A DNA stretch of 64,000 nt from Dendrocalamus latiflorus (Eukaryota > Streptophyta > Magnoliopsida > Poales > Poaceae), in contig CM029626.1 in assembly GCA_017311315.1 (NCBI GenBank), forward strand, positions 9,743,643 through 9,807,642, in the 5' to 3' direction. Below are positions 36,456-47,244 of this stretch, one piece after another. The position numbers were made by a program, and so were the translations under genes. Each line of letters begins with the position of its first letter. The first letter of the stretch is position 1. The notes under the pieces were generated by a model that saw only the letters and a program-made list of their open reading frames with translations, searched no databases and was not told the origin of the DNA.

Positions 36456-37110
36456 CTCTGGCTCTGGTTTTCAAAACTGTGGGTACAGCATCCAGAATTT
36501 AACTTCTGTATTTTGGCTGGTAATTTGTTTGTTTGATGACGATGTGTGGAACCCTTCTGCATGTCTGCTTAATGCTCTTAATTCTCATGTAGAGAAAAGG
36601 TTGAAATGTGCAAAGCACCACTATTAGTTTTGATTGATGGGCAATTTTTTCCCCATTGCACAAGCATTCTCAGATTTCCCATCGCACAAGTATTCTCAGA
36701 TTTCCCATCGCACAAGTATTCTCAGATGTACCTTGCAAGTTTATCCTGGTTCCCAAATAACAACGTTTGTTTGGGCCTCATCATCTAATCTATTGTAAAT
36801 GTCTGTAACATATACTTGTTATGGGGCCATGGTTACTTTCATTAGTTGTACACTGGTTTTTCACAAAGACAGTATTTGGTTGCTCGCAGATTGATTTTCC
36901 AGTCCTATGAATATGGCTGCTCAACCGTTCATCTTCCAGTTTGTGTTTTAATATGATTGGAACCTAACTGAGGTTGGGATGACCTTAATATTTGGGTCTT
37001 TATGCATTGTAGTGACAGTATGGATGATCGTGTCAATGCAAGAATGCTGTTTACTGTGGTTGCCTAGGAAATAATATATACTATGCACTAATATTATATA
37101 TGTCATGTAG
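36456..37110 (+). other. Noncoding, intron-like sequence before the CPN20-like exon
   Basis: T-rich sequence without open frames of note. It includes three tandem copies of a 23-24-bp phrase, TTTCCCATCGCACAAGTATT (36652-36726). It ends in a splice acceptor (TCATGTAG) at 37110. Consistent with an intron or captured intron sequence. Confidence 0.5.
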
Positions 37111-37266
37111 ACCGGAGCTCAAGTTGTATATTCAAAGTACGCTGGGACTGAGGTTGAATTCAACGACTCCAAACATCTTATTCTAAAAGAGGATGATATC
37201 ATTGGTATTCTTGAGACCGATGATGTCAAAGACATGAAGCCTCTCAATGATCGGGTTCTTATCAAG
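37111..37266 (+). pseudogene. CPN20: Captured exon of chloroplast 20-kDa co-chaperonin (CPN20/CPN21)
   Basis: A 156-nt exon with acceptor (ATGTAG) and donor (AAG|GTATTT). It encodes 52 residues including QVVYSKYAGTEVEF, LKEDDIIGIL and MKPLNDRVLIK. These match the junction between the two GroES-like domains of plastid CPN20, which caps chloroplast Cpn60. No other CPN20 exon is visible up- or downstream, so this is an isolated fragment and not a working gene. Confidence 0.85.
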
Positions 37267-38266
37267 GTATTTTTATATTATAATTATTTGCTATTGAAAC
37301 AGTTTTCGTCTTGGATGCTATAATTTATAAGTACCAATCTATAGCTGTTCACCTAAATTGTTAGGGCCGCTGCCTTTGCTCTGTGACTGATAGGAGCTGC
37401 CACTGGCCAGTGATGTTCAGCATTGTGGTGGATTAGCTAATACCCCATACAGAATTTCTAGAAATTTCTGTATTTTTAAGCATTTATGCATGTAATGTTT
37501 ATGTGATTCTTACAGAATGATGGCATGAAGTCTAAGCAGTAAGATCAATGTACACTTTGTGGTGGTTCCATATATCCTCAGGAACTGAGGTTTGGTTTCA
37601 ATCTGTGGATCAAAATGAAAGGAAGTCTTCAGTAGAAATGCCATCTGTTATACTCTAGCTTAATATTTCTCCTGGGACCATGAGGGTATTCATTTTGTAA
37701 TTTTTGGGAGGGTTTCCAATTGGTACTGAACTGTGGTGTCTTGTAAACCAGAATTGCAATATTGATGAAAATATGTGGAGTTGCTATCTAATTGAGCTGT
37801 GAACAACATCGAAGCTTTACTACTAAACTCAGTTCTATACTGACGTTTTGACACTTTACGAGCATTTTTAGTTGAAGATATACTGTCTTGATTTGCATAA
37901 GTTGAAGACGTATGATATCTCTGTTGCTGTCTGAATTGGGCTTTAATTCTTTAGTTCCCCGGTTATTATGCTGAAAGAAGTGCAGTTTTGGTTCCTTGAC
38001 TATAGAATCACCACACTAGATTCTTGCAATATTTTTACCCATTTCTACTTGTGTAGATGGATAAGATTGCTGAAAGTAAGTTCTCATCAAACATAATTAT
38101 TGCAACGTATGATCAGGCGTCATGTAATCTTCATTTTTCTATTGAATTTCAGGACATCTTCAATTGCTAAAACACAATATTCCATTTCATTTTTCTGAAA
38201 ATCTTACACCTATTTCCATTTTATTACTCACAAGCCACAAGTGCCTTCTTTTCTTATATCTTGTAG
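37267..38266 (+). other. Intron/UTR-like sequence between captured fragments
   Basis: AT-rich sequence. An acceptor-like TTCTTACAG at 37508-37516 is followed by a very short open stretch ending in TAA (GGCATGAAGTCTAAGCAGTAA), which looks like the end of a coding region plus 3' UTR of some gene. I cannot identify it. Further acceptor-like sites occur near 38056. Confidence 0.4.
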
Positions 38267-38956
38267 ATTGGTTCAGCAAATTATCGATGTTGTTTTGGTT
38301 CTAAACATTGATGATCCTCCCTGCGCTATTGCTGCAGCAGCTCTTTTATTTGTTTTGGCAGTTGATGTGAGTACCTCTTAATCCCAATTGATATGCTTCT
38401 GTGCATCCTGCATTGTTTTATGCATATTAAATATATCTATCTCACAAGCCACAAAGATAACCACGTTGTGATAAAGTTATTCATATCTATTATATTGAAA
38501 GTTGACAGTTGAATTAGAATTTAAGTGTGAATTTCAGGTAGTGTTGATATTCAGCTTTTCATTAGCTTATATATATCTCGCTTGTTGAATGCCATTTAAT
38601 TGGCGAACAGTTGCTATTCTTTTAATACCTTCGATGTTATATTCCTGCAGTTTCAATTTTGCTTATTTTCAATCTCCCCTTTTCTTGTTGTTATGCAGGT
38701 CCAAGACAATCATTTTTTGGATTCGGAATCTTGTATCCATTTTCTTCTTAAATTATTAAACCCTCCAATGAATACTGTTGATGCCAAAGCGCCATCTATA
38801 GGTTCCAAACTTCTTGGAATTAGTAAAGTTCAAATGCTTAATGACTCACATAAGGATTCCGATTTCAGTTCAAATGATAGCATTTCAAAAGTTGAAGAAA
38901 TCCTGTTAAGCTGTAAAGAGATCAAGCCACTCAAGAGGGATGACAAGGTTATGTAG
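38267..38956 (+). pseudogene. WAPL: Two captured exons of WAPL (wings apart-like, cohesin release factor)
   Basis: Exon a (38267-38366) encodes IIDVVLVLNIDDPPCA...LLFVLAVD. Exon b (38699-38947) starts VQDNHFLDSESCIHFLLKLL and continues with APSIGSKLLGISKVQML and VEEILLSCKEIKPLKRDDK. They join in phase across a GT-AG intron and match adjacent exons of plant WAPL, which releases cohesin from chromosomes. Beyond 38947 the frame runs into TAG at 38954-38956, with no further WAPL exons. It is a fragment of a protein of about 850-900 residues. Confidence 0.85.
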
Positions 38957-40491
38957 TTGCCTTTAAACTTTGATGCACCGTATGACTACGAGGTGTGATC
39001 GACGGCTTCCAACTTACTTGACGGATTTAAAAACTTTAAAATTTAAAAATCCGTAGCAACTTACAAACATTCAGCTAGTTTGGTTAAAAATGTCAGTTAT
39101 CCTAGTATGCGTGCCACATTTTCAGTTTTTACCGCTTAAACTAGCTTGTCTTTTCACGTACTGTCCCGTGTCGGTCGATCTCCCTGTGCATCGTCGCATG
39201 CATCACCCGCTGCTCACCTCAGCCTCAGCTGCACTGCAATGCAACGCACGTACGACGTCGACACATACATGTGCATCTACTGCCGCGCCTAATCGATTGG
39301 TGTGCTCGATGACCTCCTCACTCTGTCGCAGCAGTAGCCTGTATAGTAGATAGTACTTCGAACTCATGCAGCTGCAGGCCTAGCTGGCGGCAGTGCTGCA
39401 GTGTCACGTAGCTGTCACATGCGCGCGTACGTACGCTATACATGCATGCGTACGTACGTACACCAGGCGAGCACAAAGCCACAACCAACGGCTTTTTTTT
39501 TACTGTCCCGGAGACTCGGATGCTTATGATCAGTGTACTCAGCCACGAAAGAACGGTGTTTCGGACATTAATATGTTTCTAAAATATAATTTTGATCAAT
39601 TTCTGTTACGATTGATTTAAATCTAATAAAGCTATGTTTTTATGAAAGTTTTTTCAAAACAAATCTAAATATATCATTTTCATACGTTCAATTTAAATAT
39701 TATAAAAGATATCGATATCCAAAGTTTAGAATGTTTGACATTGTGTATCCAAAATATAGGATTTATTCTTTTTAGTTTCGGCTTGTAGCTTTTGGCTGTG
39801 ATTTATAGTTTTGACATACGGCTTATATCTTTTGGGTTGTTCGTGAGAGAGTACGGAGTAACAGAAACTCGTGTGCGGTTTTTGCCGATATAAATAAAGT
39901 GGCTATAGTGTGTATTATAATTAACGTATAAAATCTGTCTTAGAAAGACTTTTTATTTAAAAGCTAGTTATCGTAGAAAAACCAAAAAACAGTCTTTAAA
40001 AATTAAAATAAAACCCATATTTTTTTGTGGAGTAATGTAATACTACGTGTACCTGACGGCTCGTGATGCCTTTTGGCCGTATATCACATGATGCTCGGCT
40101 GGTATGTTTCCCTGCACAGGGGTCCTCCATATCAGTAAGTACTGGGCAGTGATATTAACCTGTTTCAATCAGTTTCTAGCTTTTATCTTTTAGAAGCTGG
40201 TTTTCGAATAGGGTGGCTTCTAAGATAATTTGTATAAACCGTTTGTAGAAATCACTGTAGGAGCCGCTTCAAACAGAGTTACTTTTCAACACGAGTATCC
40301 TTTACTCTCTAAATCTCTCGCAATTAGCCCAAAGTCTGGTTTATTCTTTTGGACTATGACTTATTAATCTAATAAATAGTAATTGTAATTATTAAGAAAA
40401 ACCAAAGAATGGAAGCAAAAGTCAAAAAGAACCTGACCACTTTTGAACAAGGCCATAACTGTGTGGTGTACAGTGTGTACTTGGTGCTATA
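38957..40491. other. Intergenic with MITE relics
   Basis: 39400-39465 is rich in ACGTACGT and GCATGC words. 39740-39960 carries a relic of the MITE family seen at 28.0 and 60 kb (GCTTTTGGCTGTGATTTATAG, CGATATAAATAAAGTGG). 40150-40320 is a further MITE-like stretch. I see no gene. Confidence 0.45.
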
Positions 40492-40500
40492 CTAATTGGC

Positions 40501-40804
40501 CCGAATTTTTTGTATTTTAGCCCTTTTTTTGAAAAATATTCACATTTAGACCCCTGGTAGTTTTAATTCCGTTTTTGGACCCAGAGCTCGGCGCCGTGGG
40601 TCACGGCGCCGAGGTAACACGTCTCGGCGCCGTGGACCACGGCGCCGAGTTGCGAGCCCCGCGCCAGCGTAGCGGCCGGCGTGGCGCCGACGTGGCAGGG
40701 AGCTCGGCGCCGTGACTCGTGGCGCCGAGCTCGGCGCCGTGGATCTTGGCGCCGAGCATGCGGCTTCTGAAACGGCACCGAGCACGCGGGCTTCGTTCAT
40801 TCGC
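40501..40804 (+). repeat. MULE left TIR with four 27-bp palindromes
   Basis: About 304 bp, inverted and similar to 48664-48995. Palindromes at 40587-40613, 40623-40649, 40703-40729 and 40730-40756 have the form CTCGGCGCC...GGCGCCGAG. The second has 13-bp perfect arms around one base. Similarity to the other TIR ends after the phrase GCTTCGTTCATTCGCA. Confidence 0.9.
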
Positions 40805-41876
40805 AACTCGCCCGCCGCCGCCTCCCGTCCCCTCCCCGCACTCGCGTCCTCCCCGCCGCGGCCGCCGGCCTCCCCTCGTCGACCGCCGCTGCCGCCCGTC
40901 GTCCCCGCCGCGGCCGCCCGCGCGCCTCCCCTCCCCGCACGGGCGTCCTCCCCGCCGCGGACGCCCGCCACCCCTCCTCGACCGCCTCGGCCGCCCGTCC
41001 GACGTCCTCCACGCCGCGGCCGCCCGCCTCCCCGCCGCCGCCCCGTGGTGCCGCCTCCCCGTGTCTCCGCCCGCCCGCGTCTGCGCCCGGCCTCCCGCCT
41101 CCCCGCGTCTGCGCCCGACCGCTGCCCCGGAGCCGCCCGGCCTCCGGCCGCCTCCCCGCGTCTCCGGCCGCCGCCCCCTGGTGCCGCCCGGCCTCCTGCC
41201 TCCCCGCGTCTCCGCCTCGGCCTCCCCTCCCCGCACGCGCGTCCTCGGCCGGCCGCCCATCCGACGTGCTTCCCGCCCGGCCGTCCTCCCCGCCGCTGCT
41301 GTCGAGAGGCCCCAGCGACCGCTACAAGTGCCTCAAGGTGAGGACTTCTCCTCCAAAATGTTCGTTCTTGGCGCTCAGATGTGATGTCGAGGATATTTTT
41401 TAGCTAGTTTGTGAGGGTGTGATGTTGAGTGGGCTGATGTGTGGTGCTATGAATGTCGAGTAGGCTGTTTATCCCTTATTTATCACTGTCGCTTGGGCAA
41501 TGGTGCCGTAGAATGGAAGGATTGTGTGGCGTATTGGAGTCGGGATATGGCTCGTTATAAGTCAAGTTGATTATTTTGCGGCCAGAGGACTAGTGCTATA
41601 GAAATGTGTTGTGTTGCTGTGATGTAATTGACTATGCAATTGACTATGCAATTTAGTTAGTGCTATAGAAATGTTTGCCACAACGAGTCAAGCAAATCAC
41701 GAACAAAAGAATTGTTTATCTTTGGATATGCAATTGACTATGCAATTTAGTTAGTTAATTAGCATCAATTTCGAATAAAGGTAGCATTTAGTTAGTGACT
41801 AGGTACTTATTAGTTACTATGTAGTATCCGATTTCAATTAAAGGTTCTTATTAGTTTGGTTTTCTGTATGAACTAG
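40805..41876 (+). other. GC-rich leader and 5' region of the MULE transposase gene
   Basis: 40805-41340 is an extremely C-rich tract (CCGCCTCCCC words) with long open frames on both strands that are only low-complexity proline/arginine. After a possible donor near 41337 (CTCAAG|GTGAGG) the sequence becomes AT-rich to 41876. Probably promoter, leader exon and leader intron of mudrA. Confidence 0.5.
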
Positions 41877-44692
41877 ATGGACAACCTAGTGACCCTATAT
41901 CATGGAGGCAGTGTGACAAGTGATGATTATAGAAATGTTCAATTTGTTGAAATGCAAAGGGTGCCTCTGATATTCGGTGATCGGCCGTCGTTTAGTGAGT
42001 TGGTTGCTAGGGCTCGGGAGAAGCTACATTGTCATGCAAACGAGGAGAGCATCACAGTTGAGGGGTTACTTCACTTCGGTTCGAAAGACCTAGTTCTCAG
42101 GCGGTTGATCTTAATTGGTTCAGAGGATGAGTGGGACAAATATGTCAAATTGGTTATGAGGAATGAGTTAAAATGTTTGGACGTTGTTGTGCGGAAGGTG
42201 TCCATTGATCCCACCCCTCACGGTTATTCACCAGAACTAGGTGATCAGGCACCCTTTGACCCTCCGTTACCGGATCTTGCGGTGGATGTGGAAGAAGTGC
42301 CTGAGGTGCCCGATGCTCTATCTTCCCCGAACGAGGTTCAGATTTCTCAACCAGTTCGAGTTGAATGTCGGACTGATGATGTCGTGGCGGCCCCTCAGGA
42401 GATGGGATTGACCCAGAATCAGCCCAGTAAGTGTCGAGCAACACTTTAGCCTTTTCCCGTCATTCCTTTGTTTTGTCTCAATCCCATCGTTGTCGTGATT
42501 ATGATGCAGGAAACATTCCTGGTAATGTGGTAGTTCCTCCCGTTGCTCCATCTGGCAACGTTGAAGAAGTCTGCAGGGACTCCAACAGTGTGGATGTTCA
42601 AATTGTGGATGATCTGGAGCCTTACGAGATCGCAAGGGCCGTTGATTCTGATGATGACCGCCCTTTTGGAGAGCTGACCGAAAGTGATATTGAGCTGATC
42701 AGGCGTTATTGCCCTGGCCGGGATCCATCAGTTCATGAATTCAGCGATCTTAGGCATTCTCATGGGGCTTATGCAGAAGGAAGGGATGACGAGTTGCTAG
42801 ATGCTCCTGAGGCCGGGTCAAGCATGACAATTGAGAAGGGCATGGTGTTTGAGGACTTGTCTGCATTGAAAAGGTGGCTGCAGGAGTATTCAGTGATCCG
42901 TAAAAGGCCATTCAAGGTGAGACATTCTTATGTGGAGTGGAGGTACACAGTTGTGTGCGAGAAGGAGACATGTGAATGGAGGGTTTGTGCTAGCAAACAG
43001 AAGGTCACTGGAAAGTTCAAGATCACAAAAATCGTTGGCCCACACACTTGTGCCGAAGCAGAGCTCAAACAGAAGCATCGGCAGTTGACCTCTACCATTA
43101 TTGCCAAGTCACTGTGTCACATAGTAAAGGGAGAACCCAATATGAAGGTGAAGACACTTGCTGGGATTGTTAAGGAGAAATTTGGATACGAGATAAGGTA
43201 TGGAAAAGCATGGAGGGCAAAGCAACGCATCTGGAAGATGATATATGGGGACTGGGAAGATGGGTACTTGCAGTTGCCAGCACTCTTCAATGCAATCAAA
43301 GCGGTTAATCCAGGCATGCATTATGAGTACGTCCCGAAACCAAACGAATGGACTCAAGATGGGATGCAGATATTCTTCCGTGCTTTCTGGTGCTTTGCTC
43401 AGTCCATCGAGGCCTTTCGGCATTGTCGTCCCGTCTTCGCTATTGACGGTACGTTTCTTCTTGGCAAGTACCAGGGCACACTTCTGATAGCCATTTCCTG
43501 TGACGCAGACAACGCGTTGGTTCCTTTGGCGTTTGCTTTGGTTGAGAGGGAGAACAAAGACAGCTGGGGATGGTTCTTGCGGCTCGTTCGGAGGCACGTG
43601 GTCGGCCCTGCTAGGGAGGTTGGTGTCATTTCTGATAGGCACCAGGGCATACTTTCTGCCGTACAGGAGCAGATACCGGGGTATGCAGCTTTGCACCACC
43701 GTTGGTGCACTCGGCATCTTGCCGAGAATCTACTCCGTAAGGATGGTGCGAAGGATAACTTTCCTCTGTTCGAGGAGGTCGCTCGAATGCTTGAGGTGAA
43801 GTTATTCCAGGAGAAGTTGGAGCAGCTTAATACTGCAACAAACGCAGAAGGTAGACAGTGGTTGACGGGATTGATGAGAGATGTCGACAAATGGACAAGG
43901 GCTCATGACGACGGTGGCTGGAGGTACGAGTTTCAGACAAGCAACATGGCCGAATCCTTCAATAGTTTGCTTAGGGGTATACGTGGTATGCCCGTCAATG
44001 CTATCGTATCCTTCACCTTTTACAAGCTTGTTGCCTGGTTCAACGAAAGACACGCACATGCAATGGCGCTACAAAGTAAACAAGTGAGATGGGCGCCAAA
44101 ACCGAAGCGCCACCTTGAAAAGGCAAAGGCTAGGGCTGAGGCACATGAGGTACATTGTTTTGACAACGCCACGGGCAGTTATGAGGTTGTAGAAAGGGGT
44201 GGTACAACGACCGATGGAGAGCTCCGGCCGACGAGGAAGCATAAAGTTGTCCTTATTGATTTCTCATGCACATGTGGTAAACCGAGGCAGTACCACTTTC
44301 CATGTTCTCATTATGTGGCAGCAGCGAGGCATCGCAACTTTGACTACGAGAGCAAGATACCTCGGGAGTTCAGTGTTGACAACCTTGTGCTTACGTGGTC
44401 TCCCCGTTTCGAGCCTTACCGGGATGAGGGAGAGTGGCCACCGTACACCGGGCCCAAATACATTGCGGATCCGGGTAGCCGTTGGAACAAACGTGGAACC
44501 AGGAAAAGGACGAGACACAAGATGGTTATGGATCAGCTTCCAGGAAGAACGAGGCGAGGGAGATCAACCCCCTTTCTTACTAACCCCGAGCAGAACCAAT
44601 GTAGCAGATGTGGTAGACTTGGCCACAATTCACGCACATGCCATTGGCCACTTAGTCAGGTGCGAGTGCTTGTTATTCGTTATGTTTCATAG
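41877..44692 (+). CDS. mudrA: MULE transposase (MURA)
   Basis: Catalyses excision and insertion of the element by binding its TIRs. Exon 1 41877-42426 and exon 2 42510-44692 join in frame (A|GA codon, GT-AG intron) to give about 910 residues. The N-terminal domain starts MDNLVTLYHGGSV. A WRYTVVCEKETCEWRVCA zinc-ribbon-like block follows. The DDE core has AIDGTFLLGKYQG (D near residue 496) and VISDRHQGI (D near 559), then the WCTRHLAENL C/H pair; an E in NMAESFNS near 665 is a candidate third acid. A SWIM zinc finger (CTCGKPRQYHFPCSHYV) sits near 770 and a CCHC knuckle (CSRCGRLGHNSRTC) near 881. If the donor at 44659|44660 is used, the tail extends through 44824-44896 and stops at 45005. No disabling mutation is seen. 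Confidence 0.95.
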
Positions 44693-44824
44693 TTCGTGTA
44701 GTTGTTTTTTCATATGTAATTTGCTATGTTTCTTGTTTAATTTCTTATTCATTCCATATTGTATGCATGTTCAATATTTTGTTTACTTGTATGTTGGACT
44801 GACAAATTCAAAGTTTTTTTTAGG

Positions 44825-45371
44825 ATGGCGCAATTCCACCTGCTAGACCCGTACTACGAGGAGAGCCACAGAGGACGGCTCACCGCGGAGGGGAGGGTAT
44901 TGCCTTCATCACTTCCTGTACAATTTGAGTTTATATTGATGCATTAACTAAAAAATTGGTGTATTCTATACAGGAGCTGCCCATCCTTCGTCCTCGAACC
45001 CATGACGGGTTCCTGGACATGCAGTACGACGAGCGGTACACTCCCTTCCTGGAGAGGGCTGGCCTAGACGCCATCTCTTACCAGGTTCGCCGTGGGTTGC
45101 CCACCTTCAACCCCCCCGCCATCACTGCACTGGTTGACAGGTTAAGTGATGAACCATTGCAACTTGCATGTTCATTGTTTATCGGCTATTTGCGCCTCAA
45201 ATTCTCTGACATGTAGTCCTCTTTTTTGTATCATGTAGGTGGAGACCGGAGACTCACAGCTTCCACCTCCCTTTCGGGGAGATGACTATTACGCTCCAGG
45301 ACACTCAGAAGATACTTGGTGTCGCCATTCACGGCCGTCCGGTTATCGGGCCGTGCGTGCCGCGAGCCTAG
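44825..45371 (+). CDS. Truncated plant mobile domain (PMD) protein
   Basis: Three exons, 44825-44896, 44974-45140 and 45239-45371, join in frame to 123 residues. Recognisable PMD phrases are YTPFLERAGLDAISYQVRRG, ALVDRWRPETHSFHLPFGEM and TLQDTQKILGVAIHGRPV. PMD proteins are normally several hundred residues and occur in hosts and in plant transposons. Here TAG at 45369-45371 ends it right after GRPVIGPCVPRA, and only low-complexity GKGKG-like coding follows in another frame. It starts 132 bp after the transposase stop, and its first exon overlaps an alternative MURA exon in a different frame. It may be expressed from a downstream ATG of the same transcript or be a relic. Confidence 0.75.
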
Positions 45372-45963
45372 CCGTTACACTCCAGGCACCGACGCCCTTG
45401 GTAAGGGTAAGGGTAAGGCTAGGAGGCAGTGATACGGCCGTGTATGCTTGTGGTTGGGCTTAAAAGTCGTTGTATATATTTTGTAATGAGCTAGGAGGCA
45501 CTTGGTAAGTGGTTGGACTGAGATGTGTTTGTAATGAGCTAGTTGTTGTATACATGTGTTTATGTTATATTCATTGTGCTTTTGTAATTTTTGTGAGGTT
45601 TTTCAAGTGCTTGATGGTTTGATGTTCACAGATGGTTTGCAGTATAAAAGGGTTGCTCTAAGTTTTTTTATTACGACAGCATACAACCAACCAACCAACA
45701 CACCAACGAACAAAACAACATAGCATAAAACATTTACAACATAGCTTGACGACAACATAGCATAAAACATTACCTAAATAGCTTGACGACACGATAGCAT
45801 AAAATATTACCAACACACACGAGCAGAACCTGCAGCACTACAACTTGAGGATAACAATAATCACAAGTAGTACACCTAATAATTTAATTCAACACAACAG
45901 TCGTACTGCCACATCATCAACACATCAACATGGAGAATTGCTGAATGCCATAACCCTCGTTAC
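45372..45963. other. Convergent intergenic region of the MULE
   Basis: Lies between the 3' ends of the PMD gene (plus) and the first GRF gene (minus), so it should hold both terminators. A GGTAAGGGTAAGGGTAAGG stretch at 45398-45420 is probably decayed coding sequence. The 45700-45830 stretch repeats ACATAGCATAAAACATT about three times. Confidence 0.5.
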
Positions 45964-46576
45964 CTAAATGCCAAACGAGCCTCGTGGCACCCACATGGAG
46001 AATTGCTGAGGGGGCCGCCTCGGACGTGGCTGGCCGTCGTGGTAGTGGCATGCACATATGCAGCTCGGGTTCGCGCAGCAACATGTGGGATCATAAGAGC
46101 TTCCTATATTCACGACCTCCTCGTTGCCCCTCTCGCGTTGCAGCTGTTCGCGGAGGTCGTTGTTCTCCTCAGTGAGATTCTCCATTCGGTACACCAAGTC
46201 CCAAATTCGAGCCCATAATGTATCCACATAACGATCAACATACCGTTCATGAGGAGGGTCGATCCAGCGGGAGAAGTCGCATTTGGCCATCTGCACAAAA
46301 AAGTACGGTAAACTTCGAGGGTCCATAAGCAATAAAAAATGAAACATTACTAATTTGTACCCCGGAGCGCGAGCATCGGAAGAAACGTCGCCCGCCATCG
46401 TTCGGGGAATCCAAGATCTGGACAACCGCGTACTCATTGTGTCTGCATTTCGGCCACGGTGGTTGAGCACGCCGGCTTGGTATCAATCGGTACTGCGGAC
46501 CGAACATATCCCTCGTTTCTAAGGGAATGTCATCCTTCGGTGACCCAAATCCCACTGGCCCCTCGGCTTCAGACAT
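45964..46576 (-). CDS. GRF zinc-finger / coiled-coil protein 1 of the MULE
   Basis: Two minus-strand exons, 46576-46361 and 46290-45964, join in frame to 180 residues. A GRF-type zinc finger spans about residues 43-80 with C44, H46, C68 and C76 and the GGRRFFRC core. The exon 2 start (MAKCDFSRWID) completes the finger. A short coiled coil (RMENLTEENNDLREQLQRE) and a Cys-rich tail (CCCANPSCICACH) follow. GRF fingers bind DNA or RNA, and such proteins are common cargo in plant transposons. The role in this element is unknown; it holds the position of an accessory gene like MURB, but it is not homologous as far as I can see. Confidence 0.85.
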
Positions 46577-46648
46577 GGTATGTTTCACCACGAAAGAGAG
46601 GGTACTACTTTGTTCGATTCACAATGTCATAGGACCCCAACCGTGCTA

Positions 46649-46656
46649 CTTATAGC
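46649..46656 (-). promoter_or_regulatory. Candidate TATA box for GRF protein 1
   Basis: CTATAAGT on the minus strand, about 75 bp upstream of the GRF-1 ATG. The spacing is right for a short 5' UTR. Confidence 0.45.
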
Positions 46657-46698
46657 AAAACGGGGCAGTTTAATGCAGTGACCACCAAAAAAAGAGGC

Positions 46699-46878
46699 TT
46701 TTGCTCAGGAACATGACAACACGCCCCAGCTTTGCTCAGGGACATGACACAAGAGGTCAGCTTTTGCTCAGTGAGATGACAACAGAGGGCAGTTTTGCTC
46801 AGTGACATGACAAAAGAGTTCAGATTTTGCTCAGTGACATGACAAAACGGGGCAGCATATGTCAGCTTTGCGCAGTGA
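46699..46878. repeat. Tandem repeat, unit about 32 bp, five copies, in divergent promoter
   Basis: Units start TTTTGCTCAGTGACATGACA and end in a variable GGCAG-like phrase. Five copies plus a partial one. They lie between the two divergent GRF genes. Confidence 0.85.
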
Positions 46879-46884
46879 CGGAAT

Positions 46885-47035
46885 AGGCCTTTAGCCTGTA
46901 CACATATAGGGGCGTAGGTCTTTAGCCTTTACAGGAGTAGGCCTGTAGGCCTGTACACATATAGGGGCGCAGGTCTTTAGCCTTTACAGGAGTAGGCCTG
47001 TAGGCCTGTACACATATAGGGGTGTAGGTCTTTGA
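46885..47035. repeat. Tandem repeat, unit about 55 bp, three copies, in divergent promoter
   Basis: Units contain TAGGCCTGTAGGCCTGTACA, CATATAGGGGCG and AGGTCTTTAGCCTTTACAGG. Three near-identical copies directly follow the 32-bp array. The inner AGGCCT words are themselves palindromic. Confidence 0.85.
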
Positions 47036-47244
47036 AAAGGCTACGAACTATGAATTTATTACGAGACTATAGTCTCTGAAAAGCCTACATAGGACCATTT
47101 ATTGCTACACTTGAATCCAGTAAGAGCGAAAAGATCCTCTCCATGGACTATGCCCACTGCACCGATAACCTGCCTATATGAAGGCCTCATATGTCTTCCA
47201 TACCACATCTCCTCCTCAAGACATCACAATACTACCACACAACA

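Noticed and set aside
35877..36562. Gly/Arg-rich minus-strand open frames of 185-225 codons
   Set aside because: CCG/CCTCC low-complexity DNA read backwards, with no domain and no splice context. Part of each frame crosses the retrotransposon border.
28280..39080. Helitron as carrier of the CPN20/WAPL fragments
   Set aside because: I looked for a 5' TC start and a 3' CTRR end with a preceding hairpin near the edges and found none that stood out. The carrier type stays open.
40546..41384. Long open frames (up to about 220 codons) on both strands at the left end of the MULE
   Set aside because: They arise from the C-rich leader and the GC palindromes. Translations are low-complexity Pro/Arg/Ala in every frame with no domain, so they are not listed as genes.
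43109..43890. Minus-strand open frames of 160-200 codons inside mudrA
   Set aside because: Antisense shadows of the transposase exon, which has clear conserved domains on the plus strand.
46699..47035. CRISPR-like array of repeats
   Set aside because: Units are contiguous tandem repeats without unique spacers, in plant nuclear DNA inside a transposon promoter.
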